A DNA stretch of 64,000 nt from the NCBI RefSeq assembly GCF_003086295.3, contig NC_092054.1:56025546-56089545 (forward strand). The letters are read 5' to 3'. Every line of letters begins with the position of its first letter. Within the stretch, counting starts at the first letter, position 1. The notes below the pieces were generated by a model that saw nothing but the letters and a program-made list of their open reading frames with translations, was not told where the DNA came from and searched no databases. Both the position numbers and the translations under genes were made by a program. The stretch comes from Arachis hypogaea. Taxonomy: Eukaryota; Streptophyta; Magnoliopsida; Fabales; Fabaceae. Positions 19,543 to 30,349 of the stretch are shown here, piece by piece.

Positions 19543-20824
19543 GTTAGATTGGGGTTGATTATTTTGTGGTTTTCTGTATGGATTTTGGTTAGTATTTTGA
19601 TGGTTTTGATGGTTTTGATGGTTTGTGTTTCTGAAGTTGTTTTGGTTTGAGTTTCTTTGCCAAGGCTGCTGGTTTTGGCTCTCTCCCCATTTCAGATTGG
19701 GGTGGTTTCTCTAGGATGAGTTGTAAGTGTCTCCATGGAAGTCATTTGATCCAGACCCTTGATTTTGCATGTACTGCACTTGCTCTTGCTGCTGCTCCTC
19801 ATAGTTTTCCTCCTGTTGCCCCCACACCACTAGTGGTTGGTTGGTTATGCTCACTGCTGCAAGTTGCAATCCATCCATCCTTTTTGACATTTTTTAATTT
19901 GCTGTTGGAGCTGCTGGTACATGAGTTTGTTCTGAGCTAATATAGTATCAACTCCTTCAAGCTAAAACACACCTTTCTTTGGAGCTGCTTGCCTTTCAGA
20001 GGAGTAGAAATACTCATTGTTGGCCACCATGTCTATGAGATCATGTGCCTCTTGAGCAGTTTTCATCATTTGTAAAGATCCTCCTGAGAAATAATCCAAA
20101 GCTTTCCTTGAAGGTAAGGATAAGCCTTCATAGAAGTTCTGCAACTCCACCTATTCACTGAACATTCCTTCTGGACACCTTCTGATCAGAGCTTTATACC
20201 TCTCTCAAGCTTCATATAGTGACTCCCCTTCTTGCTGTCTGAAGGTTTGCATATCAGTTTTTAGCTTGATGATTCTTTGGGGTGGATAGAATTTGGCTAG
20301 AAATTTGCTAACCAAATCATCCCAGCTGGTAATGCTCTCCGTAGGGAAGGTTTCTAACCAATGTGTGGCTTTGTCTCTCAGTGAAAATGGGAATAAAAGA
20401 AGCTTATAGATGTCAGGGTTGACTCCATTGGTTTTGACAGTGTCACAGATTCTCAGAAATACAGAGAGGTGTTGGTTTGGATCTTCAACAGCACTTCCTC
20501 CATATTGACAATTGTTTTGAACCAGGGTAATCAATTGAGGCTTGAGTTCGAAGTTATTGGCATTGACATTGGGGTTAGGATGCTACTCCCACAATTCTTT
20601 GGGTTGAGGACAGTGTATGAAGCCAAAACTCTTCTCTAAGGGTGGCCATTGTTGTTGGCCACACCATCAGTGCGATTTGGGATGTTCTCCTCCATCACTT
20701 GATCCTCTCCTTCTGATTCCTCTTCACCAATAATCCCCTTTCCTCTTGCCTCTCTTCTTAGTCTTTGCAGAGTTCTCTAGTCAAGGTTACAAGAGGTGGA
20801 GACTTCTCTCCTTGCTTCTGTCAT
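19543..20824 (-). pseudogene. Element B gag, broken
   Basis: It starts at ATG 20822-20824 (MTEARREVSTSCNLD, then a stop). The gag core is clear at 20534-20205: LVQNNCQYGGSAVEDPNQHL, RICDTVKTNGVNPDIYKLL and FLAKFYPPQRIIKLKTDM, followed by LPSRKALDYFSGGSLQ and DLIDMVANNEYFYSSERQ. At least four stops and frame changes interrupt it. The tail (19543-19700) is Asn/His/Gln-rich. It is cut off by the deletion junction with A. It is clearly related to gag of A and C but more distant, matching the separate LTR family. Confidence 0.8.
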
Positions 20825-20983
20825 ACACACAACACCAAAAAAACAAACAATCAGCTCTATTGCTAGAGTTATGTTAAGGTTAGCTTAAGCAAAAATTCAA
20901 ACAGTTAGTGTGCTTAGTAAAAATAAAAAGAAAATGCTTAATCTATATTATCACCTTACTTAATCATTGTCAATCTAAATCAA

Positions 20984-21001
20984 TCCTTGGCAACGGCGCC
21001 A
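20984..21001 (-). promoter_or_regulatory. Element B primer binding site (tRNA-Asp type)
   Basis: TGGCGCCGTTGCCAAGGA on the minus strand, six bases from the 5' LTR. It has two mismatches to the tRNA-Asp complement. Confidence 0.8.
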
Positions 21002-21007
21002 AAAACT

Positions 21008-22989
21008 TGATGACGGAAAAACGGTTCCACACAAAACTCACCGGCAAGTGTACCGGGTCGCATCAAGTAGTAATTACTCACAAGAGTGAGGTCGATCCCA
21101 CAGGGATTGATGGATTGAGAAATTTTAATTAGGTAATGAATTTAGTTAAGCGAATATTTGATGAATTGAGTGAAACTTGGTTAACAGAAGCTAAATTGCA
21201 AGAAAATAGAAGTGCAGAAGGTAAATTGAGTAGTAAAGTAAAGTGCAGAAGAGGTAAATTGTAGAAACTTGAAGTGCAAGAAAGTAAAAGAGCTAAAACT
21301 TAAATTGCAAGAAAGGTAAATTGTAGAAGCTTAAAGTGCAAGAAATATAAATTGCTGAATCTAAATTGCTGAGAAATATAAATTGCTTGAAGAATAAAGG
21401 GATTTGGGTGTTGGGATTCAGATTTAACTAGAAGATATCAACTAAAACAAATCAGAGAGCTATGAGATGAAGAGATTCAGCTCAGTAGCAAAACAGAAAT
21501 GGAAAATTGCTTGAGGAAATAAATAGCAAGAAAACTTAGTTCAATTATGAAATTCTAAAAGAGAAATTGAAGATCGAAGAAGAGTAATGAGATCAGAAAG
21601 CAGATCTAGATCTCAATTGCTCCCTTAACCAATCAGAAAAGAAATTGTAGAAGAAATAAAAATGAAAACAGCAAAGAAAATTCAGATCCAATTCTCCAAT
21701 TCTCAAAACTATATAACAGAAAAGCAAAGATGATTCTCAGATCAAGAAATTCAATGGAGTTCTTCAATCTCAATTCAAAACCTAAAACAGAAGTAGAAGT
21801 TGTAGAAGAAAGAAAATAAAAATAGAAAGCAATTTAGATCTAATCCCAATTCCCCAAATTCAAATGAAAATTAAAAGTGAAAAACTAAAATGAGCAAAAG
21901 GTCCCTTACAAATCAAATTAACTCCTATTTATACACTTTTCATTTTGGTCTTCAAAGCTTGGAATGGGCCTTTTAATTTTTGGATTTGAAGAAAGACGGA
22001 TCCGGTTGGCTTTGGTTCAAGTGGCATGGGTCATGGTGTTTGTGGTTAGCTCCCAGGGGAGCGTTCAGTTGGGTTTTGTGAACGCTACATTCACTCTTTA
22101 TTGTGAGCCTTTGGTGCGCCTTGGTCTCTCTAGCATCCAATAAGTGAACGCTACGTTCACTCTTTGAACGTGGCTCTTGCTGAGTCTTCTTCCCCAAGGC
22201 TTGAAGCACGAAAACGTTGCCACAAGAGAATGCTACGTTCTAATTTCCAAATGATGCCTCCTTGGTGCATGCCTTTCCTTGGCTAGCTCTTTGGTGTGCA
22301 TGCTTTGCTTCTTCGAAAAAGGTGGAAATAGTGAACGTAGCGTTCACTTCTTTGAACGCTACCTTGGTTGATTACTGCACCATTTGGTGCGTCTTGGCTT
22401 CATGGGCCAGAAGCCACGAGGAAGTTCACAAAAGTGAACGCTGCATTTGAATTATTGAGCACTACCCTTGTTGCTTTGATGCTGCGCCTTGCTTCCTCGC
22501 CAAAGAGTCACGAGAAAGTTGCAAAAGGGGAGCGCTGCGTTCTAAATTTTGAAGGCTACCCTTCCTTGGTGCGTAGGCCTTTGCTCCCTTGGTTGAGCGC
22601 AATGCTTTAATGTCATGGGCCACGCTTTTAAAAGCGTGGCCTAAGGTCCAAAGCGTGCTCCAACTTCAAAGTGTGCCCCAAAATTCTTCTTTCCTCTGTT
22701 TGGGCTTAATTTGTGCTTTCTGCTTCTTTTCCTTTATCTTTTCACCTATCATCAACCAAACAAATTCATCAAAGCCTCACCAAAATCACAAGATCTTTGC
22801 ATCATTTATAAAATCAATTAATTCTAGCATAAAACTTATGATTTTGTGTACAATACATGATGTTTGATTGATTCAAGATAATCATGAAAATCCACTCTAA
22901 TTATTTACTTATTGTGCAAGAAAGTTCATAAAACCTAATGAAATTAATGAAAAATGCTTGTAAAACTAGCATAAGATGACTTGTCATCA
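21008..22989 (-). repeat. Element B 5' LTR
   Basis: 1982 bp, nearly identical to the 3' LTR. TATAAATA at 21926-21933, dyad array at about 22060-22620, 24-bp palindrome at 22618-22641. It ends at TCATCA 22989 and is followed by the target duplication AGCTT. Confidence 0.9.
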
Positions 22990-22994
22990 AGCTT

Positions 22995-23830
22995 CTGCTG
23001 AACCAAAGCATGGAGTTCCTTGGTAAGCAGTGGAGGTTCTTCCTCCAAAGGATTTGTACCAAATAACTTGGCATTCAGCTTCATAAGAGCTCCTAGGTAC
23101 CGAGCAACTTGCTCTTTCCTAGTGTCTTCATCCTCATCCGAGGATGAGTAGTCATCAGAACTCAAACACTGCAGAAGAACATTCAAAGGAACCTCTATGA
23201 TTTTTATATGAGCATGGGCTTCCTTGAGTTCAGGGATATAGGGTTCTTGAGTGGGACTTAAGCACTCAAAAGGTGTGCTTTTACTGGCGTTTAACGCCAG
23301 CTCTGCTAGCTCTTTGGGCATTGAACGCCCATGCTATCCACCCTTACTGGCGTTAAACTCCGGTCCCTCTAGTGTTTTAGGCATTGAACGCCCAGTGAGG
23401 GGTTCCTCACCGGCATTCAGAGCCAGACTGCCCGCCTATTTGGGTGTTGTACGCCTAGTGAGGGGTTCCTCACTGGCGTTCAGTGCCAGAATACCTGCAT
23501 GTTTGGGCATTGAACGCCCAGTCAGTGCTCCCTGGCTGGCGTTCAATGCCAGCTCTGTTGCCAGGATGGGCGTTGAACGCCCAGTGAGGGGTTCCTCAAT
23601 GGCGTTCAGCGCCAGACTTGCTGCCATTATGTGCGTTGAACATCCGGTGAAACCTTCTTCACTGGCATTCAATGCCTTCCCAATCTTCTCAGATTCGGCC
23701 TCTACCTCCATGGTTATGCCCTTGCACTCTTCTCTTGGATTCACCTCAGTGTTACTTGGAAGAGTTTCAGGAGGAATCTCAAGGATCCTCTTGCTTAGTT
23801 GACCAACTTGCACCTCCAAGTTTCTAATGG
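22995..23830 (-). pseudogene. Element C gag-pro linker with in-frame palindrome repeats
   Basis: This is the upstream part of the C protease frame: RSSIRNLEVQVGQLSKRI near 23830, the repeat block, then IKIIEVPLNVLLQCLSSDDYSSSDEDEDTR and ARYLGALMKLNAKLFG up to the B insertion. Relative to A, about 130 codons have been added. They are a run of units like LALNASEEPLTGRSMPK, encoded by the palindrome array. Two stops (near 23435 and 23322) interrupt it now. The retropepsin domain follows at 6771-6007. Confidence 0.8.
23282..23680. repeat. Palindrome array inside the C coding frame
   Basis: About twelve dyads alternate between GGGCGTTGAACGCCC-type and CTGGCGTTCAGCGCCAG-type, with a spacer such as AGTGAGG-GGTT-CCTCACT that is itself an inverted repeat. 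The period is about 63-66 bp, a multiple of three, so the reading frame is kept. A has nothing at this place. Confidence 0.85.
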
Positions 23831-25115
23831 AGGACCTTGTTTCATTAATGAAACTATGAGTGGTATTAGTGAGGATGAAAACTAGAGTGACTAAGTTAGA
23901 GAGGCTCTGCTTAGAGGTTTCAATATTCTCTTGAGAAGATGGGAATGGTGGTCTGTTATTAAACCTATTCTGGTTCCTTCCACCTCAATTATTGTTGAAA
24001 CCTTGCTGAGGTTTCTGTTGATCCTTCCAGGAAAGGTTAGGATGGTTCCTCCATGAAAGGTTGTAGGTGTTTCCATAGGGTTCTACCATGTAATTCACCT
24101 CCTCCATGGTTGGTTGATCAGGATCATAAGCTTCTATTTCAAAAGAAGCTTCCTGAGTACTGCCAGCTGCAGTTTGTCTTCCTGTCAAATGCTGGGAGAT
24201 CATATTGACCTATTGGGTCAAGATCCTATTCTGAGCCAATATGGCATTCAGAGTATCAACTTCATGAACTCCTTTCTTCTGAGAGATCTCATGGTTTACA
24301 GGATTTCTTTTAGAAGTGTACATGAATTGGTTGTTTGCAACCATTTCAATGATTTCTCTAGCTTCTACATGTGTTTTCTTCAACTGGAGTGATCCTCCTG
24401 CAGAGCTGTCCAATAAAATTTTAGACATCTCAGGCAGACCATCATAGAACACGCCTGTGATAGACCACTCTGAGAGTATATCAGGAGGACATCTCCTGAT
24501 CAATTGCTTGTATCTTTCCCAAGCTTCATAGAGGGATTCACCTTCTCTTTGTCTGAAGGTTTAAACTTCCACTCTAATTTTGCTCATCCTTTGAAGGGAA
24601 AAGATTTTAGCCAGAAAAGTATTAACCAGCTTTTTCCAAGACCTTAAGCTCTCTTTTGGTTGGGAATCCAACCATATCTTAGCTCTATCTCTTACAGCAA
24701 AGGAAAAGAGCATAAGCTTGTAGACTTCAGGATTTACTCTATTAGTCTTTACAGTATCACAGATTTGTAAGAATTCAGCTAAGAACTGATGTGGATCTTC
24801 CATCGGAAGTCGATGAAACTTACAGTTTTGTTGCAGAAGAGAGACTAATTGAGACTTAAGCTCAAAATTGTTAGCTCCAATGGTAGGTACAGAGATACTT
24901 CTATCATAAAAGTCAGAGGTAGGCATGGTGAAGTCACCAAGAACCTTTCTGGCATCACCTTCAGGTTCGGCTATGTCTCCTAATTCTTGTTCAAAATTTT
25001 CTAAAAGGTTTCTTCTAGAGTGTTGTGCTCTAGCTTGTTGCAAGCTTTCCTTCAGAGTTCTTTCAGGTTCAGGATCAAGATCAAAGAGGGGTTCTTTATC
25101 CCTGTTCCTGGTTAT
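23831..25115 (-). pseudogene. Element C gag, start codon lost and stops
   Basis: The codon matching the A gag start is ATA (25113-25115) instead of ATG and is followed by TRNRDKEPLFDLDPEPERT. The gag core is IGANNFELKSQLVSLLQQNC, RLPMEDPHQFLAEFLQICD and FAVRDRAKIWLDSQPKES, then LKKTHVEAREIIEMVANNQF and NYMVEPYGNTYNLSWRNH. Stops or frame changes lie near 24560, 24209 and 23990. It is the particle protein of this family, dead in this copy. Confidence 0.8.
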
Positions 25116-26406
25116 AAACAAAAAGAAGAAAAGAAAGAAATGAAGAAAGCTTTTTGTGCCACTTGGACAAAGAGCTTCCTGTGAGATGTGAAGAAAGAAG
25201 AAGAATATGGAAAAGTGAAGATAGAGGATGGGAGACAAGAAGAGTTCGAATAATATAAATAGAAAAAAGAAGAATTAGAAATAGACAAGATAAATAAGAA
25301 TTAAAATATTTTTTTTATTTTATTTAATAATTAATTTCGAAAATAAGGTTAGTAATTTAAAAAGAATTGAAAATTAGTTTGTGAATTTTCGAAAATAAAA
25401 GAGAGAGAAGAAGGAGAAGTTTTCAAAAATTAAGAGAGAGAAAAGTTAGTTAGGAAGTTTTAAAAAAAAGAGAGAGAAGATAAGATATTAATTAGAAAAT
25501 ATTTGAAATTAAAGTTTGAAATTAGAAAAGATAAGAAAAGATAAAATAAGAAATTAAAAAGATTTGAAAAAGATTTTAAAAAGATAAGATTTTGAAAATT
25601 GATTTTGAAAAACATTTGATTCTAAAGTTTGAGTTTTGAAATTTTAAAATTTGAAAAAGATAAGATTTTGAAAAAAATAAGATTTTTTATTTTGAAAAGA
25701 TTTGATTTTTGAAAATTGAAGACTAAGATAAGATAAGATAAAAATTTTGAAATTAAAATCTGAATTTTTATTTTAAAAATTTTGAAATTAATAATTAAAT
25801 AAAGATAGAAAAGATATTTTTTTATTTTTGAATTTAATGAAGAAAGAGAAAAACAAGTAAAAGACACAAAACTTAAAATTTTTAGATCTAATGCCTCTAA
25901 TTTTCGAAAATTTGGAGGAAAAATATAAAGGGACACCAAACTTAAAAATTTTAATATCAAAACAAAAAGAAGACACAAGAATGCTTTGAAGATTGACAAG
26001 AACACCAAGAACAAGACTCAAGAAATTTAAAGAACACAAGAACATATAAAGAACACCAAACTTAAAATTTTTAGAAAACTAAAAACAAATTTTTAAAAAT
26101 TAAAAGAAAAACAACAAGGAGACACCAAACTTAGAAACTTGACACAAGATTTAACCAAAGAAAATATTTTTGAAAAATTTTTAGAAAGAAAGACTCAAAG
26201 AGAATGAAAATTTAACCAAGAACAAAAACAAAAAGACTCAAAGAAAATAAAAATATTTTTGAAAAAGTTTTTTTTCTTTAAATTTTTCGATAATAAAGAA
26301 GAGAAAAATAAAATTAAAAGACTCAATTAAAAATGATCAAGAAGAGAAAATAAATTACCTGATCTAGGGTGCAAGACAATCCGTCAGTTTGTCCAAACTC
26401 GAATAA
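25116..26406 (-). other. Element C long A/T-rich 5' leader
   Basis: Non-coding and A/T-rich. It has at least three ACACCAAACTTA motifs (about 25932, 26053, 26124), roughly 70-120 bp apart. I see no gene. Confidence 0.6.
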
Positions 26407-26424
26407 TCCCCGGCAACGGTGCCA
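26407..26424 (-). promoter_or_regulatory. Element C primer binding site (tRNA-Asp type)
   Basis: TGGCACCGTTGCCGGGGA on the minus strand. It has one mismatch to the tRNA-Asp complement. Confidence 0.85.
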
Positions 26425-26430
26425 AAAACT

Positions 26431-27997
26431 TGGTAGCACAAATCCCCACACTTTCGTACAAATGTACCAGTAAGTGCACTGGGTCGTCCAAGTAATACCT
26501 GAGCGAGTCAGGGTCGATCCCATGAGGATTGTGGTTTGAAGCAAGCTATGGTTATCTTGCAGGCCTTAGTCAGGCGAAATCAGAAGGTTGTTGGATTTGT
26601 GAGATCTAAACTAGGATGACATGTAACTAATAAAATACTTCGTATATTAGAAGGGAATCAGTAATAGGAATATGGTTAAGGATTGGATTTGCCTTGTCTT
26701 TCTGAAATAACTCTGGTCTTACTGTCTTCTTTGCTTGTGAATGATTTCTTCTATGGCAGGTTGTATGTGACCAATGCCATTGCCCGTGATCATTGATCTC
26801 CTCTACTATAGATCAAACACCATTGCTCGTGGTCATCCAATCTGACGGAGGGTGAAGCTCTAGCAGTTCATTCTCTTGGCGATCCTACTCAAAATGCCAC
26901 AGACAAGGTCGAATCTTTCGAATCAGAGAATGCTTCTTCTTTAGGTTCTAGCCTATATCACAGAGACCCTAATCTCCCCAGAAATCGGCTGAACTGGTGT
27001 CTCAAGAATTCTCCAACGAAGTCATGGATTAACCATCTGAGAGATGCATAATCAAGCTGGCGGTTTGCGCTTTCCAGCCACGTATTCACACAAACCCAAG
27101 TAGACACGGGTGGTTGTCAGGCACGCGGTCCTAGTATGATGAACAAAGCTGATTGTCACTGATCATCCTATTCACCATGTTGAAGAACGAATATGCATCT
27201 TAGAAATAAATCAAACACGGATCGAAGAAGAAACAGTAATACTTTTATTAATTCATAGGACTCAGCAAGGCTCCTCCCCTCAACCTAGGAGGTTTAGAAA
27301 CTTATACTGAAAGGAAATACAATGGTAAACATGTAAAGTGGTAAAAGAGGTCTGTAAAACCCCTTGAATAACATAAATCTAATCCCTTAAATACTAAACA
27401 AATGACTAGTAAGGGTAAAACAATCTTTTTAGTGCTAAAATCCACTTCTAGGGCCCACTTCGTGAGTGTTTGGGCTGAGTTTTGATGCGATCCACATGCT
27501 ATGAGGCCTCTAGGGTGTTGAACGCTGGCTAGGGGGTCCTCACTGGGCATTTGGATGCTGGACTCTGCTCTGTGGGCGCTGGACGCCTGGAAGGAGGTAA
27601 GAAGCTGGCGTTGGATGCCAGTTTTGGGCCTTCTAATCTGAAGCAAAGTATAGACTATTGTATATTGCTGAAAAGATCTGGAAGTCAGCTTTCCATAGCC
27701 ATTAATAAAGCTCAATTTGGACTTTTGTAACACTAGAAAAGCTCTTTCGAGTGCAAGGAGGTCAGATCCAGACAACATCTGCAGTGCTTTCTCTATCTCT
27801 GAATAAGACTTTTGCTCCAACTCCTAAATTTAAGCCAGAAATTACTTGAAATCACATAAAAACATACAAACTCAAAGTAGAATCTAAAAATGTGAATTTA
27901 ACACTTAAACTTATAAAAACTTAATGAAAACTAAATAAAACATACTAAAAACTATATGAAAATGATGCCAAAAAGCGTATAAAATATCCGCTCATCA
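26431..27997 (-). repeat. Element C 5' LTR
   Basis: 1567 bp, from TGGTAGCAC to CTCATCA. It is related to the A and D LTRs over the outer 300 bp and more diverged inside. Degenerate palindrome halves (GTTGAACGCTGG, GGGCGCTGGACGCC, TGGCGTTGGATGCCA) lie at 27518-27622. It lacks the internal PBS-like duplication found in A and D. Confidence 0.85.
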
Positions 27998-28469
27998 ATT
28001 ATCCATGTCAGCAGATCAGAACTAGGGTTATCCATGTTTTTTTAATATTAATTTATCACTAAAAGAACCATGCATCTACTTTTGGTAACTAATAACAGTT
28101 TTGGTTGGTGGATTAAACATTTTTTCACTTTTTGTGAAAGGATGACTCAAGTTTCACCTTTGTGGCTTATACACTATCCAATATTGTGGTTTGTGCTTTA
28201 TGTTGTTGACTTTAGTGCCTGAAAAATTGTGGAGTTAAACTCTAATGATTCCACACATAAAAACTGTTCTAAAAGTTGATGCATGAAAGAGAAAAATTTT
28301 GGATGGGAGCTCTTCATTTTTTCAATATTTTTTTCCGTCATGTCTTCCATAAGAATAAAAATGTCTTCAATGGATTAAATTTATGCATTCAAGTTTTTTT
28401 AATTTATGAAAGTACTTATAACACATACTTCATATCATGCAGACAACATTTATCCTCCCAGCTAGAGGA

Positions 28470-29061
28470 GAAAAGTAGGTGTTGCAAGCAATTTGGGATG
28501 CTTAAAAGCAGTTCAAAGGAAAGAATAAATAGAAAATGGTCATGCAGGAAGCACGTTCATATGTTGAGGATAATGGTATATTTTTCATGGAGACATCTAC
28601 CAAAACTGCAGCCAATGTTAACGAAATATTCTATGAAATAGGTGCTTGCCCTTTCCTCTTATTACTTATGCTTTAGATTGCTTGATGAGGATGATAAATA
28701 ATGCTGTAAATTTTCTGCCTCTTCTCTCTTTGGTTGCATTGAATCAAATAAAGAGCATCTTTGGTCCATGAAGGGTTCAGTTCACTTGGTTTGTAAACGT
28801 TTTCTTTAAAAAGTGAGTGATATATGAGTTTTTATCAAACACAAATAACAATAATTTACTTCGTTATACTTATATTGCTACATGTATCTTTAATGTTCAG
28901 ATGAATTGCATTTAATTCTTGAATTCATATATATACAATTGTTTGTGTTTATGTAAATAGCCAAGAGGTTATCAAAGGCTCAAGCAGTGCAAAATCTGGC
29001 GGGGATGGTTCTAGTTGATAGGCTAGCAGAAGGATCCAAAGCTGCATCATGTTGTTCATAA
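28470..29061 (+). pseudogene. Rab5-type (RABF) small GTPase fragment, last two exons
   Basis: Two exons with a proper intron are recognisable. Exon one ends with [17 protein letters not shown], then [13 protein letters not shown], split after the first base of a codon at 28641. The intron 28642-28960 begins GT and ends TAG. Exon two (28961-29061) begins KRLSKAQ, ends EGSKAASCCS and has a stop at 29059-29061. METSxKTAxNV is the G5 region of Rab GTPases and the CCS end is the prenylation signal; together they point to plant Rab5 (RHA1/ARA7 type), an endosomal trafficking switch. Upstream of 28530 the exon is decayed: small deletions and stops break the frame, and the nucleotide-binding G1-G4 motifs are absent from the window. 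It may be a captured fragment or the tail of a gene broken by element C. Confidence 0.8.
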
Positions 29062-29745
29062 ATATATTTTTCTTATATTCTATAGGTGGTAGCACTAAAT
29101 AAAATTTCATGGTCCTGCTTTGGTGAAGCACCAACAAGTTTGATGGGCTTTCTAGATGAATGGATGCAAATTAATATGAAATAAACTTGTTGGAAGCTAA
29201 ATGTGTCCCCCTTGAGTTGAACGTATATTTTCATTAACTTGTTTGTGGTGATGATCAATTACTTTAATTCTATATATGCTCACGTGACATTAATTCAGAA
29301 AATAAATCCAATAGAGGGTGCACTGTAATCGGATATCAATGTCCTTTGTCTTGATAGAATTGCTTGCTTCGATGATATTTTTCTTTTTTTTAGTATCGTT
29401 AGCTTCTCTGTGTATGATTTTCTTAATGAAAATTCTGAATCTCTTAATGCACATTGATTAGGTTTTTCAATGCGTATATAATTTGGTTTTTCCAAATTCA
29501 GAAAAGTTTTTCGTGACATTCTAAATTATTGGTAAGGTCTTAACCTACTTCAGCATGTAAGTCTTGACAATTAATTGTAGTACATCACTGAGTTATTAAC
29601 CTTAATCCTATTAAACTCTTCAATGTTGTTGCTGTAACTATGCCTTTCTTTCTTTGATTTTCACATATGAATAATATGTTAGTTGCTTAGCTTTGATGAT
29701 TGAAGCTCTGAATGATTCCTAATTTTGTTTGTATCACTGCTGCAG
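29062..29745 (+). other. Intron/UTR-like sequence between gene fragments
   Basis: A/T-rich, non-coding. It ends in a good splice acceptor (TATCACTGCTGCAG at 29745) that leads into the Cys-rich exon. I recognise nothing else. Confidence 0.4.
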
Positions 29746-30061
29746 GCCATGCAGTTGCTGCAGCTGCAATTGTCTTCCCTCCATCAATTGCTCTTTGCCA
29801 AAATAGTTGTGCTGCTGCTTGCGTCCCACTCTATTATCAAATTGTTGTAAAGGGAGTAACTGCTGCTAGTTTTCCAAATCAAGTTGCTGTAAATGGAGCA
29901 GTTGTTATTCTTGTTCCAGATCAAGCTGTAAACGGAGGAGGATGAGCTGTTTCAATTGCTCTTGTCCTTAGTCAAAATGCTGCCAAGGTAGAGACGACTT
30001 TGAAAACTGCTGCATTCTCCCAAAATCTTGCACTTGTTCTTGCTCCAGTTGTCCTAAGGTA
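29746..30061 (+). pseudogene. Cys-rich exon, like the tail of a type-C G-gamma subunit
   Basis: In the frame starting PCSCCSCNCLPSINC, about 29 of 104 codons are Cys, with stretches such as SSCCKWSSCYSCSRSSC and SCTCSCSSCPK. Three in-frame stops (after LPK, NCC and SCP) show it is dead. Clustered Cys with Lys/Trp/Ser spacers resembles the C-terminal region of plant AGG3/GS3-type G-gamma subunits, but a metallothionein-like or other Cys-rich protein is not excluded. The longer open frame rich in Ala and Val (29712-29945) is the shadow of this one. A GT follows the last coding codons near 30060, as at an exon end. Confidence 0.5.
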
Positions 30062-30349
30062 CGCCCTTGTTACTATTGTACAAAGTCCTTTTGAAAAAGT
30101 GCTTTTTGCTGTTTCTATTGTTAGTATTTCAAATTATATTATATTACTTGCTCAATTTGCAATTATGACATAGTAGAGTATAAATAATTATGATTGCTAA
30201 AATTTAGTACTCATTTATTTTAATGCCTTTGTTAATGTTGTTGATTAGTATCTTTCTTTTGCTTCACTCCTTATCATGCTTTCAAATTAAGAAATCAGAT
30301 TGCATATGCTTCTATTTTATTTTCTCTATTTTTAATTTCTATTTGGCGC

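Larger units (their letters stand above)
6772..22989 (-). mobile_element. Element B: LTR retrotransposon nested in C
   Basis: The LTRs are 6772-8755 (1984 bp) and 21008-22989 (1982 bp), in minus orientation, starting TGATGACAAG and ending in ATCA. The target duplication AGCTT is at 6767-6771 and 22990-22994. The primer binding site at 20984-21001 matches tRNA-Asp. The interior keeps gag sequence (19543-20824) and a 3' non-coding part (8756-9860). Everything between has been replaced by element A and a deletion at 19542/19543, so the protease and any later gene of B are missing. Confidence 0.9.
4396..27997 (-). mobile_element. Element C: host LTR retrotransposon, split by B, H and D
   Basis: A non-autonomous Ty3-type element read right to left: 5' LTR 26431-27997, primer site 26407-26424, leader to 25116, gag 25115-23831, protease region 23830-22990 continuing at 6771-6007, hairpin 5950-5967, palindrome array 5710-5820, internal TATA 5474-5481 and truncated ORF2 to about 4400. 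Element B occupies 6772-22989 with target duplication AGCTT. If B is removed the protease reading continues in the right context across the junction, which proves the insertion. No 3' LTR is present; it would lie beyond H and D. No polymerase or integrase sequence is visible. The right flank ATTAT (27998-28002) is the candidate target duplication. Confidence 0.8.

Noticed and set aside
23282..23680. CRISPR-like array of repeats and spacers
   Set aside because: Units are palindromes of variable sequence and the spacers are also repeated, in a plant retroelement coding frame.
29712..29945. Open frame rich in Ala and Val
   Set aside because: It is the shadow of the Cys-rich frame, which has the stronger composition and a splice acceptor; the Ala/Val frame shows no family motif.
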